A stretch of DNA of 36,094 bases from Ilyobacter polytropus (GCA_003246855.1 QKCP01000051.1:1-36094); one strand, 5' to 3'; positions 16,699 through 25,578 are shown, numbered from the stretch's first letter. Notes: generated by a model not told the origin, from the letters alone. Translations and numbers: made by a program.

Positions 16699-17892
16699 TC
16701 ACGCAGCCTTAAAATTATAAATCGGCTTTATCATGTCGACTATTTCGACGCTTTCCTTTACTTTTTCTAGTATATCCTCAAAAGGTTTATAAGCAAAAGG
16801 GCTTTCGTCTATAGTCTTCATACCAACAGAAGTAGTATAAATACCCTCCATGCTCTTTTTAAAATCTTTTATGTCTATACTGTTCTTGGCCTTTTTTCTA
16901 GACATGAGCCGGCCAGCCCCGTGTGGTGCAGAAAAATTCCACTCAGGATTCCCTTTTCCTATCGCCAATATGCCGCCATCCCTCATGTTGAACGGTATTA
17001 AAAGTCTCTCTCCTTTTTTTGCAGAGACAGCACCCTTCCTTATTATACGGTCTTCAAAATTTATGTAGTTGTGCACAGTTTCAAACCAGTCGTTCATTGG
17101 CACCCCAAAAAACTTGCATATTTTTTCAGCCATAAGCTTCCTGTTCAAAGATGCGTATTCCTGAGCTATCCGCATATCATGCAGGTACTCTTCCAAATCC
17201 TCCCCCTCTACAAAGGCCAGGCTTTTTTCCACCTCGTATTCGCCTATTTTATGCTTATACTCCCCGAAAAGTCGCTCCCTCTCTTTTTTATCCTTAATCT
17301 TGTCAATTTCCCAGTGTAGCTCTTTTACTATTTTTTCGCAGTATTTTACTGCTTTTCTCTGGTGGTATTGCGCTATCTGCAATCCAAAATTTCTGCTGCC
17401 TGAGTGTATCATAAGCCATTTTGCGCCGGACCCGTCTTCTCCCACCTCTATAAAATGGTTTCCGCTGCCAAGCGATCCCAGACTAAGCAGATTCCTTTCA
17501 TAGTTTGTTCCTGTTTTTTCAGATAGCTTTTTTATTTCGATTTTTAACTTTTCAGGTATTTTTAAAGGTATTTTGTTGATTTTAAATCCAGATGGTATAT
17601 TATGCCTTATATAGTTATCCAACTCATCAAAATCTGTTTTTATTTTTCCTAATCTAACAGACACAACCCCACATCCTATGTCCACTCCTATAAGATTTGG
17701 TACAACTTTTCCTTTCAATTCGGCAGTAAAGCCTATTACACAACCGACACCCGCGTGTACATCCGGCATTATCCTTATTTTTATATCCTTAAAAGCTTTT
17801 TGGTCACACAATTTTTTCACCTGGTTTAAGGCCGTCTCTTCTATGTCTTCGGTGAAAATTACAGCTTCAGTATACGCTCCCTTCACTTTCAT
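16699..17892 (-). CDS. rtcB: RNA-splicing ligase RtcB
   Basis: RtcB joins RNA ends bearing 2',3'-cyclic phosphate or 3'-phosphate to 5'-OH ends, using GTP and Mn2+; in bacteria it is linked to RNA repair. The 397-residue protein keeps the metal and guanylylation residues: IPNLIGVDIGCG-type motif here as NLIGVDIGCG (Asp71, Cys74), GNHFIEV (His146), MIHSGSRNFG (His163), HNYI (His274) and the nucleophile His324 in APHGAGR. The ATG at 17892 is preferred over upstream starts, because AGGGGTGG lies just before it and homologues begin near here. Neither rtcA nor the rtcR activator is adjacent. Two tRNA genes follow 70 bases downstream on the same strand, which may be chance or may give tRNA substrates nearby. 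Confidence 0.95.
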   Translation of the reverse strand: MKVKGAYTEAVIFTEDIEETALNQVKKLCDQKAFKDIKIRIMPDVHAGVGCVIGFTAELKGKVVPNLIGVDIGCGVVSVRLGKIKTDFDELDNYIRHNIPSGFKINKIPLKIPEKLKIEIKKLSEKTGTNYERNLLSLGSLGSGNHFIEVGEDGSGAKWLMIHSGSRNFGLQIAQYHQRKAVKYCEKIVKELHWEIDKIKDKKERERLFGEYKHKIGEYEVEKSLAFVEGEDLEEYLHDMRIAQEYASLNRKLMAEKICKFFGVPMNDWFETVHNYINFEDRIIRKGAVSAKKGERLLIPFNMRDGGILAIGKGNPEWNFSAPHGAGRLMSRKKAKNSIDIKDFKKSMEGIYTTSVGMKTIDESPFAYKPFEDILEKVKESVEIVDMIKPIYNFKAA

Positions 17893-17961
17893 GTTACCAC
17901 CCCTTAAAAAATACACCAATATTCGATACTACCTACATTTATATTTTACATTATTTTTAAA

Positions 17962-17992
17962 ATAAAAAAGACGCGGATAAAATCCGCGTCTT
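17962..17992 (-). terminator. Terminator of nifJ (PFOR)
   Basis: An 11-base perfect stem (AAGACGCGGAT/ATCCGCGTCTT, 17968-17992) with an AAA loop, followed on the minus strand by six T. It lies 14 bases after the nifJ stop and before rtcB. Confidence 0.92.
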
Positions 17993-18005
17993 AAACAATG
18001 TTAAA

Positions 18006-21000
18006 TTATTTTTCTTCTGAGTAGTCTAATGTAGCAAGTCTGTTGTATTGTCTCCATTTCTTTTGAGCTTCAGCTTTATTTCTTGCGAAAAGTTCTGCTG
18101 CTCTTTCTGGACTAGATTTAGCAAGAGTTGCGTATCTAACCTCTCCCATTAAGAAGTCGTTGTAGATATCCCAGTTAGGCTCTTTTGAGTCTAATTGAAG
18201 TGGGTTTTGACCTTCATTTTCTAGTAATGGGTTGTATCTGAATAGTGGCCAGTAACCAGATTCAGTAGCAAGTTTCATCTCTAGTTGAGATTGTCCCATA
18301 CCTTTTCTGATTCCGTGGTTAACACATGGAGCATAAGCAATTACTATTGATGGTCCTGGATAAGCTTCTGCTTCTTTGATAGCTTTCAAGTATTGAGCTT
18401 GGTTTGCACCCATAGATACTTGAGCTACGTAGATGTATCCGTAAGACATGAATATTCCGGCCATATCTTTCTTTTGGATTGCTTTTCCTGCTGCAGCAAA
18501 TTTAGCTACTGCACCTGTACGAGATGCTTTTGATGCTTGTCCACCAGTGTTTGAGTATACCTCAGTATCCATAACTAGTATGTTTACGTCGTCTCCTGAT
18601 GCAAGTACGTGGTCGATACCTCCATAACCGATATCATTTGCCCATCCGTCTCCACCGAAGATCCATTGTGATTTTTTAACGATATAGTCTTTTAGAGATT
18701 CTATTTCGTTAGCACCTTCGAAATCTTTTCCAGCTATTAGAGGTAATAATTTAGCTCTGATTTCAGCTGTTTTTTCTCCGTTAGCTCTGTTAGCTATCCA
18801 CTCTTTGTATAGTTCAGCTACTTCTGCAGGAACTGCATCCATAGTAGTTTCCATTACATGTTGGATTTTGTCTCTAAGTGCTTCCACACCTACGTGCATT
18901 CCGTATCCGTACTCAGCATTGTCTTCGAATAGTGAAGATGCCCAAGCTGGTCCTTCTCCGTTAGCATTTTTACAGTATGGAGTAGATGGTGCAGATCCTC
19001 CGTATATTGAAGAACATCCAGTTGCGTTTGCTACCATCATTCTGTCACCGAATAATTGAGTGATTAGTTTGATATAAGGAGTTTCCCCACATCCAGCACA
19101 TGCTCCGTGGAATTCGAATAGTGGTTGTGCAAACTGAGTTCCTTTTACGTTTGTTTTTGGCATGATGTCGTCTTTGTATGATACTTTATTGAATAGGTAG
19201 TCAGCATATACTTGTTCAGACATTACATCTGCGATTGGTTGCATAACTAGAGCTTTTCCTTTTGGTGCAGGACATACGTTAGCACATGATCCACATCCTG
19301 TACAGTCTAGTGGAGATACTTGTAGTCTGTATTCTACACCGTCAGCTTTTCCGATTACTTTTAAAGTTATCATACCTTCTGGTGCGTTTGCTTTTTCTTC
19401 TTCATTTATTAAAAATGGTCTGATTACTGCATGTGGACATACATATGAACATTGGTTACATTGGATACAGTTTTCAGAAACCCATTTAGGTACGTTAACT
19501 GCGATTCCTCTTTTTTCATATGCAGTTGTTCCGTTTTCAAATGTACCATCTTCATATCCGTTGAATGCAGATACTGGAAGGTCGTACCCTTTGATTGCGT
19601 TGATTGGATCACAGATATTTTTAACAAATGCTGGTTTGTCTCCGCATCCGCAGTCTTTTGCTCCGCAGCATTCAGCTGTTTTTTCGTCTTCTAGGTTTGC
19701 CCAAGCTGGGTCTACAGGTATCTCAACTAATTCACCTGCACCTTTGTCGATTGCATCATAGTTCATTTTTACGATGTCGTCACCTTTTTTAGCATAAGAC
19801 TTTTTAGCGTATTCTTTCATGAACTCTTGAGCTTGTTCGAATGGGATAACATCCGCTAGTTTGAAGAATGCTGATTGCATGATTGTGTTTGTTCTGTTTC
19901 CAAGTCCGATTTCTGCTCCTAGTTTAGTAGCGTTTAGTGTGTAGAATTTAGCTTCTGCTTTAGCTAGTTGTTTTTTTACTGAGTTAGGAAGGTTAGCTAT
20001 TACTTCATCTTTGTCCCATACGCAGTTAAGTAGGAAAGTTCCACCTTTTTTAAGTCCACCTATCATGTCATATTGACCTAGGTAAGAAGGTACAGAACAA
20101 GCTACGAAGCTTGGAGTATTTATTAGGTAAGTAGATCTTACTGGATCTTTTCCGAATCTTAAGTGAGATCTAGTAACTCCACCTGATTTTTTAGAGTCAT
20201 ATGCAAAGTAACCTTGTGCATATAGGTCTGTTTTATCCCCGATAATTTTGATTGAGTTTTTGTTTGCCCCTACTGTACCGTCAGATCCTAATCCGTAGAA
20301 TAGACATTCTTTTACGTCTTCAGCAACAACAGAAACTTCTTCTCCTACTTTTAGTGATAGGTTAGTAACGTCATCTTCGATACCAACTGTAAATCCAGCT
20401 TTAGGAGTTTCTGCTTTTAGGTTGTCGTATACTGCGATCATTTGAGCAGGAGTTGTGTCTTTAGAAGATAGTCCGTATCTTCCTCCAACTATTACAGGAG
20501 CGTCTGCTTGTCCGTAGAATAAGTTTCTTACGTCTAAGTATAATGGTTCTCCCATTGCTCCAGGTTCTTTTGTTCTATCTAATACAGCGATTTTTTTAAC
20601 TGTTTTAGGTAGTACGTTCATGAAGTATTCAGCTGAGAAAGGTCTGTATAGGTGAACTGATAATAATCCAACTTTTTCACCTTTAGCTGTTAAGTAGTCT
20701 ATAGTTTCTTTAATAGTCTCAGTAACTGATCCCATTGCTACTATGATGTTAGTTGCATCTTCTGCACCGTAGTAAGTGAATGGTTTGTACTCTCTTCCTG
20801 TTACTTTTGATATTTCTTCCATGTATTCTGCTACTATTGCAGGAACTGCATCGTAGAATTTGTTTTGAGCTTCTCTAGCTTGGAAGTATATATCGTCATT
20901 TTGAGCTGTTCCTCTAGTCACTGGGTGGTGAGGGTTTATCGCTCTATCTCTGAATTCTTGAATTGCTTTTCTGTCCAACAATTTGTCGAATACTTCGTAG

Positions 21001-21560
21001 TCCATTACTTCTACTTTTTGGATTTCATGAGAAGTTCTGAATCCATCGAAGAAATGCATGAAAGGTACTCTTGATTTAAGTGTAGCTAAGTGTGCTACTC
21101 CAGCCAAGTCCATTACTTCTTGAACTGATCCTGTTGCTAGCATAGCATAACCAGCTTGTCTAGCAGAGTAAACGTCTGAATGATCCCCGAAAATAGATAA
21201 TGCTTGAGCTGAAAGTGCTCTAGCCGAAACGTGGATTACACTTGGTAATAATTCTCCAGCTATTTTGTACATATTAGGTATTTTTAATAGTAGTCCTTGT
21301 GATGCTGTGTAAGTAGTAGTTAAAGCTCCAGCTTGTAGTGAACCGTGTACTGTTCCTGCTGCTCCAGCTTCTGATTGCATTTCTACTAACTTTACTGGTG
21401 TTCCGAATAAGTTTTTCTTACCTTGAGCCGCCCAAGCGTCAGTGTATTCTGCCATTGGCGATGAAGGTGTTATAGGATAGATTCCTGCTACTTCTGTAAA
21501 AGCATACGATGCCCATGCAGCTGCTTGGTTACCATCCATAGTTTGCATTTTTTTTGCCAT
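18006..21560 (-). CDS. nifJ: Pyruvate:ferredoxin (flavodoxin) oxidoreductase
   Basis: PFOR converts pyruvate and CoA to acetyl-CoA and CO2, reducing ferredoxin. It is the main pyruvate-oxidising enzyme of anaerobes, and here feeds the adjacent Pta-AckA pathway. At 1184 residues it is a single-chain PFOR. Visible parts: N-terminal TPP/pyruvate domain (ITPSSPMAEYTDAW), GFRTSHE, ferredoxin-like clusters CIQCNQCSYVCP (C698-C708) and CTGCGSCANVCP (C753-C763), GACAGCGE for the third cluster, and the TPP motif GDGWANDIGYGG. An unusual CCxxxxCxC cluster lies at 631-639 (see findings). The ATG has AGGAGG about 9 bases upstream. It has its own promoter, a 110-base leader with a Rex-like site, and a strong terminator, so it is monocistronic. 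Confidence 0.98.
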   Translation of the reverse strand: MAKKMQTMDGNQAAAWASYAFTEVAGIYPITPSSPMAEYTDAWAAQGKKNLFGTPVKLVEMQSEAGAAGTVHGSLQAGALTTTYTASQGLLLKIPNMYKIAGELLPSVIHVSARALSAQALSIFGDHSDVYSARQAGYAMLATGSVQEVMDLAGVAHLATLKSRVPFMHFFDGFRTSHEIQKVEVMDYEVFDKLLDRKAIQEFRDRAINPHHPVTRGTAQNDDIYFQAREAQNKFYDAVPAIVAEYMEEISKVTGREYKPFTYYGAEDATNIIVAMGSVTETIKETIDYLTAKGEKVGLLSVHLYRPFSAEYFMNVLPKTVKKIAVLDRTKEPGAMGEPLYLDVRNLFYGQADAPVIVGGRYGLSSKDTTPAQMIAVYDNLKAETPKAGFTVGIEDDVTNLSLKVGEEVSVVAEDVKECLFYGLGSDGTVGANKNSIKIIGDKTDLYAQGYFAYDSKKSGGVTRSHLRFGKDPVRSTYLINTPSFVACSVPSYLGQYDMIGGLKKGGTFLLNCVWDKDEVIANLPNSVKKQLAKAEAKFYTLNATKLGAEIGLGNRTNTIMQSAFFKLADVIPFEQAQEFMKEYAKKSYAKKGDDIVKMNYDAIDKGAGELVEIPVDPAWANLEDEKTAECCGAKDCGCGDKPAFVKNICDPINAIKGYDLPVSAFNGYEDGTFENGTTAYEKRGIAVNVPKWVSENCIQCNQCSYVCPHAVIRPFLINEEEKANAPEGMITLKVIGKADGVEYRLQVSPLDCTGCGSCANVCPAPKGKALVMQPIADVMSEQVYADYLFNKVSYKDDIMPKTNVKGTQFAQPLFEFHGACAGCGETPYIKLITQLFGDRMMVANATGCSSIYGGSAPSTPYCKNANGEGPAWASSLFEDNAEYGYGMHVGVEALRDKIQHVMETTMDAVPAEVAELYKEWIANRANGEKTAEIRAKLLPLIAGKDFEGANEIESLKDYIVKKSQWIFGGDGWANDIGYGGIDHVLASGDDVNILVMDTEVYSNTGGQASKASRTGAVAKFAAAGKAIQKKDMAGIFMSYGYIYVAQVSMGANQAQYLKAIKEAEAYPGPSIVIAYAPCVNHGIRKGMGQSQLEMKLATESGYWPLFRYNPLLENEGQNPLQLDSKEPNWDIYNDFLMGEVRYATLAKSSPERAAELFARNKAEAQKKWRQYNRLATLDYSEEK

Positions 21561-21626
21561 TGAGATTTCCCTCCTAAAAATTATATATGTCTGTCTAAAT
21601 AGTGCACGTAGATAAGTACACCTTAT

Positions 21627-21644
21627 AAGTGTATAATTTCACAA
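21627..21644 (-). promoter_or_regulatory. Rex/CRP-like operator in the nifJ leader
   Basis: On the minus strand TTGTGAAATTATACACTT matches the bacterial Rex consensus TTGTGAAATTTTTCACAA at 14 of 18 bases; it also partly fits CRP/FNR-type TGTGA-N6-TCACA. It lies about 30 bases after the predicted nifJ start, where a bound repressor would block elongation or initiation. The regulator is inferred. Confidence 0.4.
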
Positions 21645-21676
21645 CAGTTTACCCTGAGTATACTGCGCTCTTTACA

Positions 21677-21705
21677 ATACTACCTTATTCTATTCTTTAT
21701 GTCAA
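21677..21705 (-). promoter_or_regulatory. Promoter of nifJ
   Basis: Minus-strand TTGACA (21700-21705), 17-base spacer, TAGTAT (21677-21682). This is a near-perfect sigma-70 type promoter, as expected for a highly expressed fermentation gene. Predicted start near 21670; the leader is about 110 bases. Confidence 0.85.
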
Positions 21706-21822
21706 CCATTATTTTTAGCTATACTTAACAATTTTCATCTACATTTTCCAAAGGTTTCTTGCAAGGAGCTAGTAGCTAAACATTTTTTAGTATTCAATCC
21801 TCTAAAACACATTATATTTCAC

Positions 21823-21852
21823 AACATGAAGAGGGGTACCCCTCTTTATGTT
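21823..21852 (-). terminator. Hairpin overlapping the ackA stop codon
   Basis: AACATGAAGAGGGG pairs with CCCCTCTTTATGTT (one G-T pair) around a two-base centre, in practice a 12-13 bp stem with a small loop. The ackA stop codon is part of the stem. The T-rich side is on the plus strand (TATTTTTTC), so on the ackA strand it may act as an mRNA end protector or weak terminator. Confidence 0.6.
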
Positions 21853-23041
21853 ATTTTTTCACTATACTATAAGTATCTTTTGCAATCATGTATTCTTCAT
21901 TTGTAGGTATTTTATATACTTTAGTTTTAGAACCTTCTTTTGTTAACTTTTGCACTCCACCTTTTCTTTTAGAGTTTTCTTCTTTATCAAAATCTATCCC
22001 TAAAAATTCTAATCCTTCACATATAGCCTCTCTTAGAGGTAAAGCATTTTCTCCTATTCCAGCAGTGAAGCATATAGCGTCTACGCCACCTAACTCTGCT
22101 GCATATGCTCCTATGTAGTGTTTGATTCTGTGTACGAACATATCAAACGCCAATTTAGCCTTTTCGTTTCCAGCTTCTATACCTGCTAGTATATCTCTAA
22201 AGTCTGAACTATCACCGAAAATTCCAAGCAAACCAGATTGCTTGTTCATTCTAGCATCCATCTCTTTTGCAGTTAGCCCTCTTTTCTCCATTATGTAAAG
22301 CACGGCAGCTGGATCTATATCTCCACATCTAGTTCCCATCATAAGACCTTGTAGCGGAGTTAATCCCATAGAAGTGTCTATACATTTTCCAGCTTTTACA
22401 GCTGAAATAGACGCTCCATTACCTATATGACAAACAATTATTTTTGCATCGTCCTTTTTAAGCAGTTTCGCCGCTTCTAAAGAAACATAGTTGTGTGAAG
22501 TTCCGTGGAATCCGTATTTTCTTACTTGAAGTTCTTCATAGTCAGCATATGGAAGCGGGTACATAAAAGCGTCTTTTGACATAGTTTGATGGAAGGCTGT
22601 ATCAAAAACTGCTACATTAGGTTTCCCAGGCATAAGCTCCATACAAACTTCTATCCCAAGTATGTTAGCTGGATTATGAAGTGGTGCTAAGCTAGATAAC
22701 TCTTTTACAGCTTCTATAACATCTTTTGTTATTAAAATTGATTTATCGAATTTTTCTCCACCGTGAACAACTCTGTGTCCAATAGCGTCTATCTCGTCTA
22801 CAGATTTTACAACACCGCTGTCTTTGTCTTGAAGGGTTTTAAGTACAAGATCTATAGCTTCTTTATGCGATGGCATATCATGCAGTATCTCTTTTTTTGT
22901 ACCATTTGCTTTATAAGTCATTACAGAAGCGTCCATGCCGATTCTTTCGCAAATTCCTTCAGCAACTGCCTCTTCCGTTGTCATGTCTATTACTTGATAT
23001 TTCAATGATGAACTACCACTATTTAAAACTAAAACTTTCAC
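21851..23041 (-). CDS. ackA: Acetate kinase
   Basis: Acetate kinase converts acetyl phosphate and ADP to acetate and ATP, the ATP-yielding step of acetate fermentation. The 396-residue protein shows the family start MKVLVLNSGSSSLKYQV, HRVVHGG, the DTAFHQTM and RKYGFHGTSH motifs, the nucleotide-binding CHIGNGASI, and GDIDPAAVLYI and FTAGIGENA further on. Length is typical (about 400). The start is GTG at 23041 with AGGAGGAG about 7 bases upstream. It follows pta by 38 bases, so pta and ackA form an operon. The stop codon is buried in a hairpin. Confidence 0.98.
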   Translation of the reverse strand: MKVLVLNSGSSSLKYQVIDMTTEEAVAEGICERIGMDASVMTYKANGTKKEILHDMPSHKEAIDLVLKTLQDKDSGVVKSVDEIDAIGHRVVHGGEKFDKSILITKDVIEAVKELSSLAPLHNPANILGIEVCMELMPGKPNVAVFDTAFHQTMSKDAFMYPLPYADYEELQVRKYGFHGTSHNYVSLEAAKLLKKDDAKIIVCHIGNGASISAVKAGKCIDTSMGLTPLQGLMMGTRCGDIDPAAVLYIMEKRGLTAKEMDARMNKQSGLLGIFGDSSDFRDILAGIEAGNEKAKLAFDMFVHRIKHYIGAYAAELGGVDAICFTAGIGENALPLREAICEGLEFLGIDFDKEENSKRKGGVQKLTKEGSKTKVYKIPTNEEYMIAKDTYSIVKK

Positions 23042-23079
23042 CAGATATCTCCTCCTAGATTTTTTTCACCGAAAATTTA

Positions 23080-24075
23080 TTAGTTACCTAAAACTGCTGT
23101 AATTGCCGCTACGTTTACGATATCTTCTACGCTGCATCCTCTTGAAAGGTCATTAACAGGTTTAGCAAGCCCCTGTAATATAGGACCGTACGCCTCTGCG
23201 TTTCCAAGTCTTTGCACCAATTTATAACCGATATTTCCAGCTGACAGGTTAGGGAATACAAGTACGTTGGCTTTCCCAGCCACTTCAGAACCAGGGGCTT
23301 TTTTCTCACCAACACTAGGAACCAACGCAGCATCTGCTTGTAGTTCGCCGTCAAATTTAAAGTCAACCGATCTGTTTTTCAAGATTTTTACAGCTTCTTG
23401 AACTCTGTCAACACATTCATGGCTTGCACTTCCCATAGTAGAAAAAGAAAGCAGCGCAACCCTTGGATCTAGACCTATTTGTCTTGCTGAATAAGCTGCA
23501 GAAGTAGCTATATCAGCCATTTGCTCTGAATTCGGGTGTGGAACTACACCACAGTCAGAGAATATCAGTATTCCGTCGTCACCGTAATTTTTTGCTTTTT
23601 CATCAAGCACCATAATAAAACAAGATGAAACTGTTTTCAAACCAGGTTTTGTTCCGATTACTTGAATAGCTGCTCTAAGTACGTCTGCAGTTGGTGAAGC
23701 CGAACCAGCTACCATACCGTCAGCATCCCCAAGTCTAACCATCATGGCCCCGAAGTATCTAGGCTCAGTTTTCAGGATTTGTCTAGCTAACTGCTCTGTC
23801 ATCCCTTTTTTCTTTCTAAGCTCTACCAATTCCGCTACATACTCGTTTAGCTTTTGAAATTTTTTAGGATCGATTATTTTAGCGCCTTCTATGTTTGCTC
23901 CGACACTTTTTGCATCATACTTGATTTTCTCTTCGTCGCCGATTAGAACTACTTTAGTTAATCCACCTTTAATTATAGCTTCGGCAGCTAACAGCACTCT
24001 TTCGTCTTCTGCTTCAGGCAAAACTATCGTTTTCCCTAACTCTTTAGCTTTTTCCTTGATTTTTTCAATAATCAT
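23080..24075 (-). CDS. pta: Phosphate acetyltransferase
   Basis: Pta converts acetyl-CoA and phosphate to acetyl phosphate, which AckA uses for ATP synthesis. The 331-residue protein is the short form without the N-terminal regulatory (DRTGG/CobB-like) domain of E. coli Pta. Family motifs: TIVLPEAEDERVL, GDADGMVAGSASPTADVLRAA, FSDCGVVPHPNSEQ, ALLSFSTMGSA, ELQADAALVPSVG, KAPGSEVAGKANVLVFPNL and the end YGPILQGLAKPVNDLSRGC. The ATG has GGGAGGG 6 bases upstream. A promoter lies about 160 bases upstream, and a long leader precedes the gene. With nifJ nearby, the set covers pyruvate to acetate. Confidence 0.98.
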   Translation of the reverse strand: MIIEKIKEKAKELGKTIVLPEAEDERVLLAAEAIIKGGLTKVVLIGDEEKIKYDAKSVGANIEGAKIIDPKKFQKLNEYVAELVELRKKKGMTEQLARQILKTEPRYFGAMMVRLGDADGMVAGSASPTADVLRAAIQVIGTKPGLKTVSSCFIMVLDEKAKNYGDDGILIFSDCGVVPHPNSEQMADIATSAAYSARQIGLDPRVALLSFSTMGSASHECVDRVQEAVKILKNRSVDFKFDGELQADAALVPSVGEKKAPGSEVAGKANVLVFPNLSAGNIGYKLVQRLGNAEAYGPILQGLAKPVNDLSRGCSVEDIVNVAAITAVLGN

Positions 24076-24231
24076 AAACTACCCTCCCAGTTTAATTTTA
24101 TTTAAATTTAATATCTATATTTTTTATTTTTCAAGCAATCTTAGGCTTTTTATAAAGCATAATCTTCTTTTTTAGAAAACAAAACTTCTATCTAGAACAT
24201 TGTACAGCCTTACAGTCTAATAATTAAGTAT

Positions 24232-24261
24232 ATTTTAACACATTCCACTCTAAAAATACAA
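24232..24261 (-). promoter_or_regulatory. Promoter of pta-ackA
   Basis: Minus-strand TTGTAT (24256-24261), 18-base spacer, TAAAAT (24232-24237), preceded by TGTGT, an extended -10. It would give a leader of about 150 bases. Confidence 0.55.
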
Positions 24262-24333
24262 GCATTTTCATCTGCCAACCTAAACTTTATCCGGGTTTTG
24301 TGAAATCAATCTCTAATTTTGTTTTAATTACAG

Positions 24334-24347
24334 GTTAACATTTTAAC
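24334..24347. promoter_or_regulatory. Rex-like inverted repeat upstream of pta
   Basis: GTTAACATTTTAAC is a perfect GTTAA-N4-TTAAC repeat, matching the core of the Clostridia-type Rex consensus TTGTTAANNNNTTAACAA. It lies about 75 bases upstream of the pta -35 box, so direct blocking is less obvious than at nifJ. Being AT-rich, chance is possible. Confidence 0.35.
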
Positions 24348-24412
24348 TAATCATTGTTTTCTGAGATCTGACTGATTTTGAATCGTCTAGATTGTGAAAA
24401 TTTGTACCAAGT

Positions 24413-24438
24413 AAAAAATAGAGGGGATTCCCTCTATT
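24413..24438 (-). terminator. Terminator of ftsY
   Basis: AATAGAGGG pairs with CCCTCTATT around GATT, followed by a run of T on the minus strand. The ftsY stop codon TAG is inside the stem (24434-24436). Confidence 0.9.
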
Positions 24439-25552
24439 CGAAAATTGCATTTATATATTCTTCTGCGTTAAATTCTCTGAGATCTTCTATTCCTTCTCCA
24501 ACCCCTATAAATTTAATAGGCTTTCTCAGTTCTTCTGAAATGGAAAAGATTATCCCACCTTTTGCTGTACCGTCAAGTTTTGTGACAACAAACCCTGTCA
24601 AGTCTGTGACCTCATTAAAGACTTTGGCCTGCGTAAGTCCATTTTGTCCAGTTGTCCCGTCTATTACTAGCAAACTTTCATAAGCCGTTTCTCCGACATG
24701 GGATTTTATAATTTTGTTTATTTTTTCAAGTTCTTTCATAAGATTTCCCTTATTATGAAGTCTTCCAGCGGTATCTATTATCGCTACGTCAGCACCTCTT
24801 TTTTCTGCTGCTTTCAACGTGTCAAATACAACTGCACCAGGGTCACTACCTTGAGAGTGTTTTATTATGTCCGCCCCGCTTCTGTTGGCCCATTCTTCAA
24901 GCTGTTCAATGGCTGCAGCCCTAAAAGTATCGGCCGCACCTATTACTACCTGTTTGCCCTCTCTTATCAACTTAGCTGCAATTTTACCTATTGTGGTGGT
25001 TTTCCCTACTCCATTTACACCCACTATTAAAACTACGTTTAACCCAGGTTTATTTGTATCTAGCATATTCTCTTCTTTTACCAAGAAATCCTTCATAACA
25101 TCTTTCAGGACTTCGTAGACTTCTTGAGGGTCTTTTACTCCTCTCGCCCTTACCTCTTTTTCTAGATTCTCTACTATTTTGAGGGTCATATCCATTCCTA
25201 TGTCAGACTGTATTAATAAATCCTCCAAATCCTCATACATCTCTTCATCTATAATTGTTCTTCCACTGAAAAAGTTTTTTATTTTTCCAAACAGTCCCTC
25301 TTTAGATACGCTTTTAACCAGTTTTTCTTTTAGGCTTGTGAAAAAACTTCTTTTTTCTTGCACAATTACCTTTGCTGGTTCCTCTTCGGCTTCCTCTTTT
25401 TCTTGCAAAATGCTTTCTTGTATCTCCTCTTTCAGTTCCTCTATCTCTTCCTTGAGCTCTTCTACTTCTTCCTTAAGCTCCTCTATAAGCTCTTTTTCCC
25501 CTTTGGCTTCCTCTTTTTTAAATATACTTTTTATCTTTTTAAACACCGTCAT
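24434..25552 (-). CDS. ftsY: Signal recognition particle receptor FtsY
   Basis: FtsY is the GTPase receptor that docks SRP-ribosome complexes at the membrane for cotranslational insertion. Residues 1-90 are an acidic, lysine-rich A domain with heptad-like ELKEEVE repeats; the C-terminal NG domain has GVNGVGKTTTIGKIAAKL (G1), DTFRAAAIEQL, DTAGRLHN and TKLDGTAKGG. Length is about 372 residues. The start is uncertain. ATG 25552 directly follows a run of seven G; GTG 25546 has better spacing to that run; an ATG at 25588 has a GAGGG site but overlaps a strong promoter and would add 12 residues that homologues lack. I use 25552. A promoter at 25579-25607 and a terminator overlapping the stop make it monocistronic. 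Confidence 0.95.
   Translation of the reverse strand: MTVFKKIKSIFKKEEAKGEKELIEELKEEVEELKEEIEELKEEIQESILQEKEEAEEEPAKVIVQEKRSFFTSLKEKLVKSVSKEGLFGKIKNFFSGRTIIDEEMYEDLEDLLIQSDIGMDMTLKIVENLEKEVRARGVKDPQEVYEVLKDVMKDFLVKEENMLDTNKPGLNVVLIVGVNGVGKTTTIGKIAAKLIREGKQVVIGAADTFRAAAIEQLEEWANRSGADIIKHSQGSDPGAVVFDTLKAAEKRGADVAIIDTAGRLHNKGNLMKELEKINKIIKSHVGETAYESLLVIDGTTGQNGLTQAKVFNEVTDLTGFVVTKLDGTAKGGIIFSISEELRKPIKFIGVGEGIEDLREFNAEEYINAIFE
25415..25490 (-). repeat. Degenerate 21-base repeats in ftsY (ELKEE heptads)
   Basis: About three imperfect 21-base units encode EELKEE(V/I) heptads in the acidic A domain of FtsY. They look like a slippage-prone coding repeat that extends a charged coiled coil. Confidence 0.6.
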
Positions 25553-25578
25553 CCCCCCCAAAATATTATATCTTAAAA

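Larger units (their letters stand above)
24076..24433. other. Spacer between ftsY and pta
   Basis: This 358-base AT-rich spacer holds the ftsY terminator at its right end, the pta promoter (24232-24261), and upstream of it several candidate regulator sites: GTTAACATTTTAAC at 24334-24347 and TTGTGAAA at 24298-24305 and 24392-24399. The pta leader (about 150 bases) is AT-rich with no clear riboswitch-like structure. No coding frame is credible. Confidence 0.6.
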
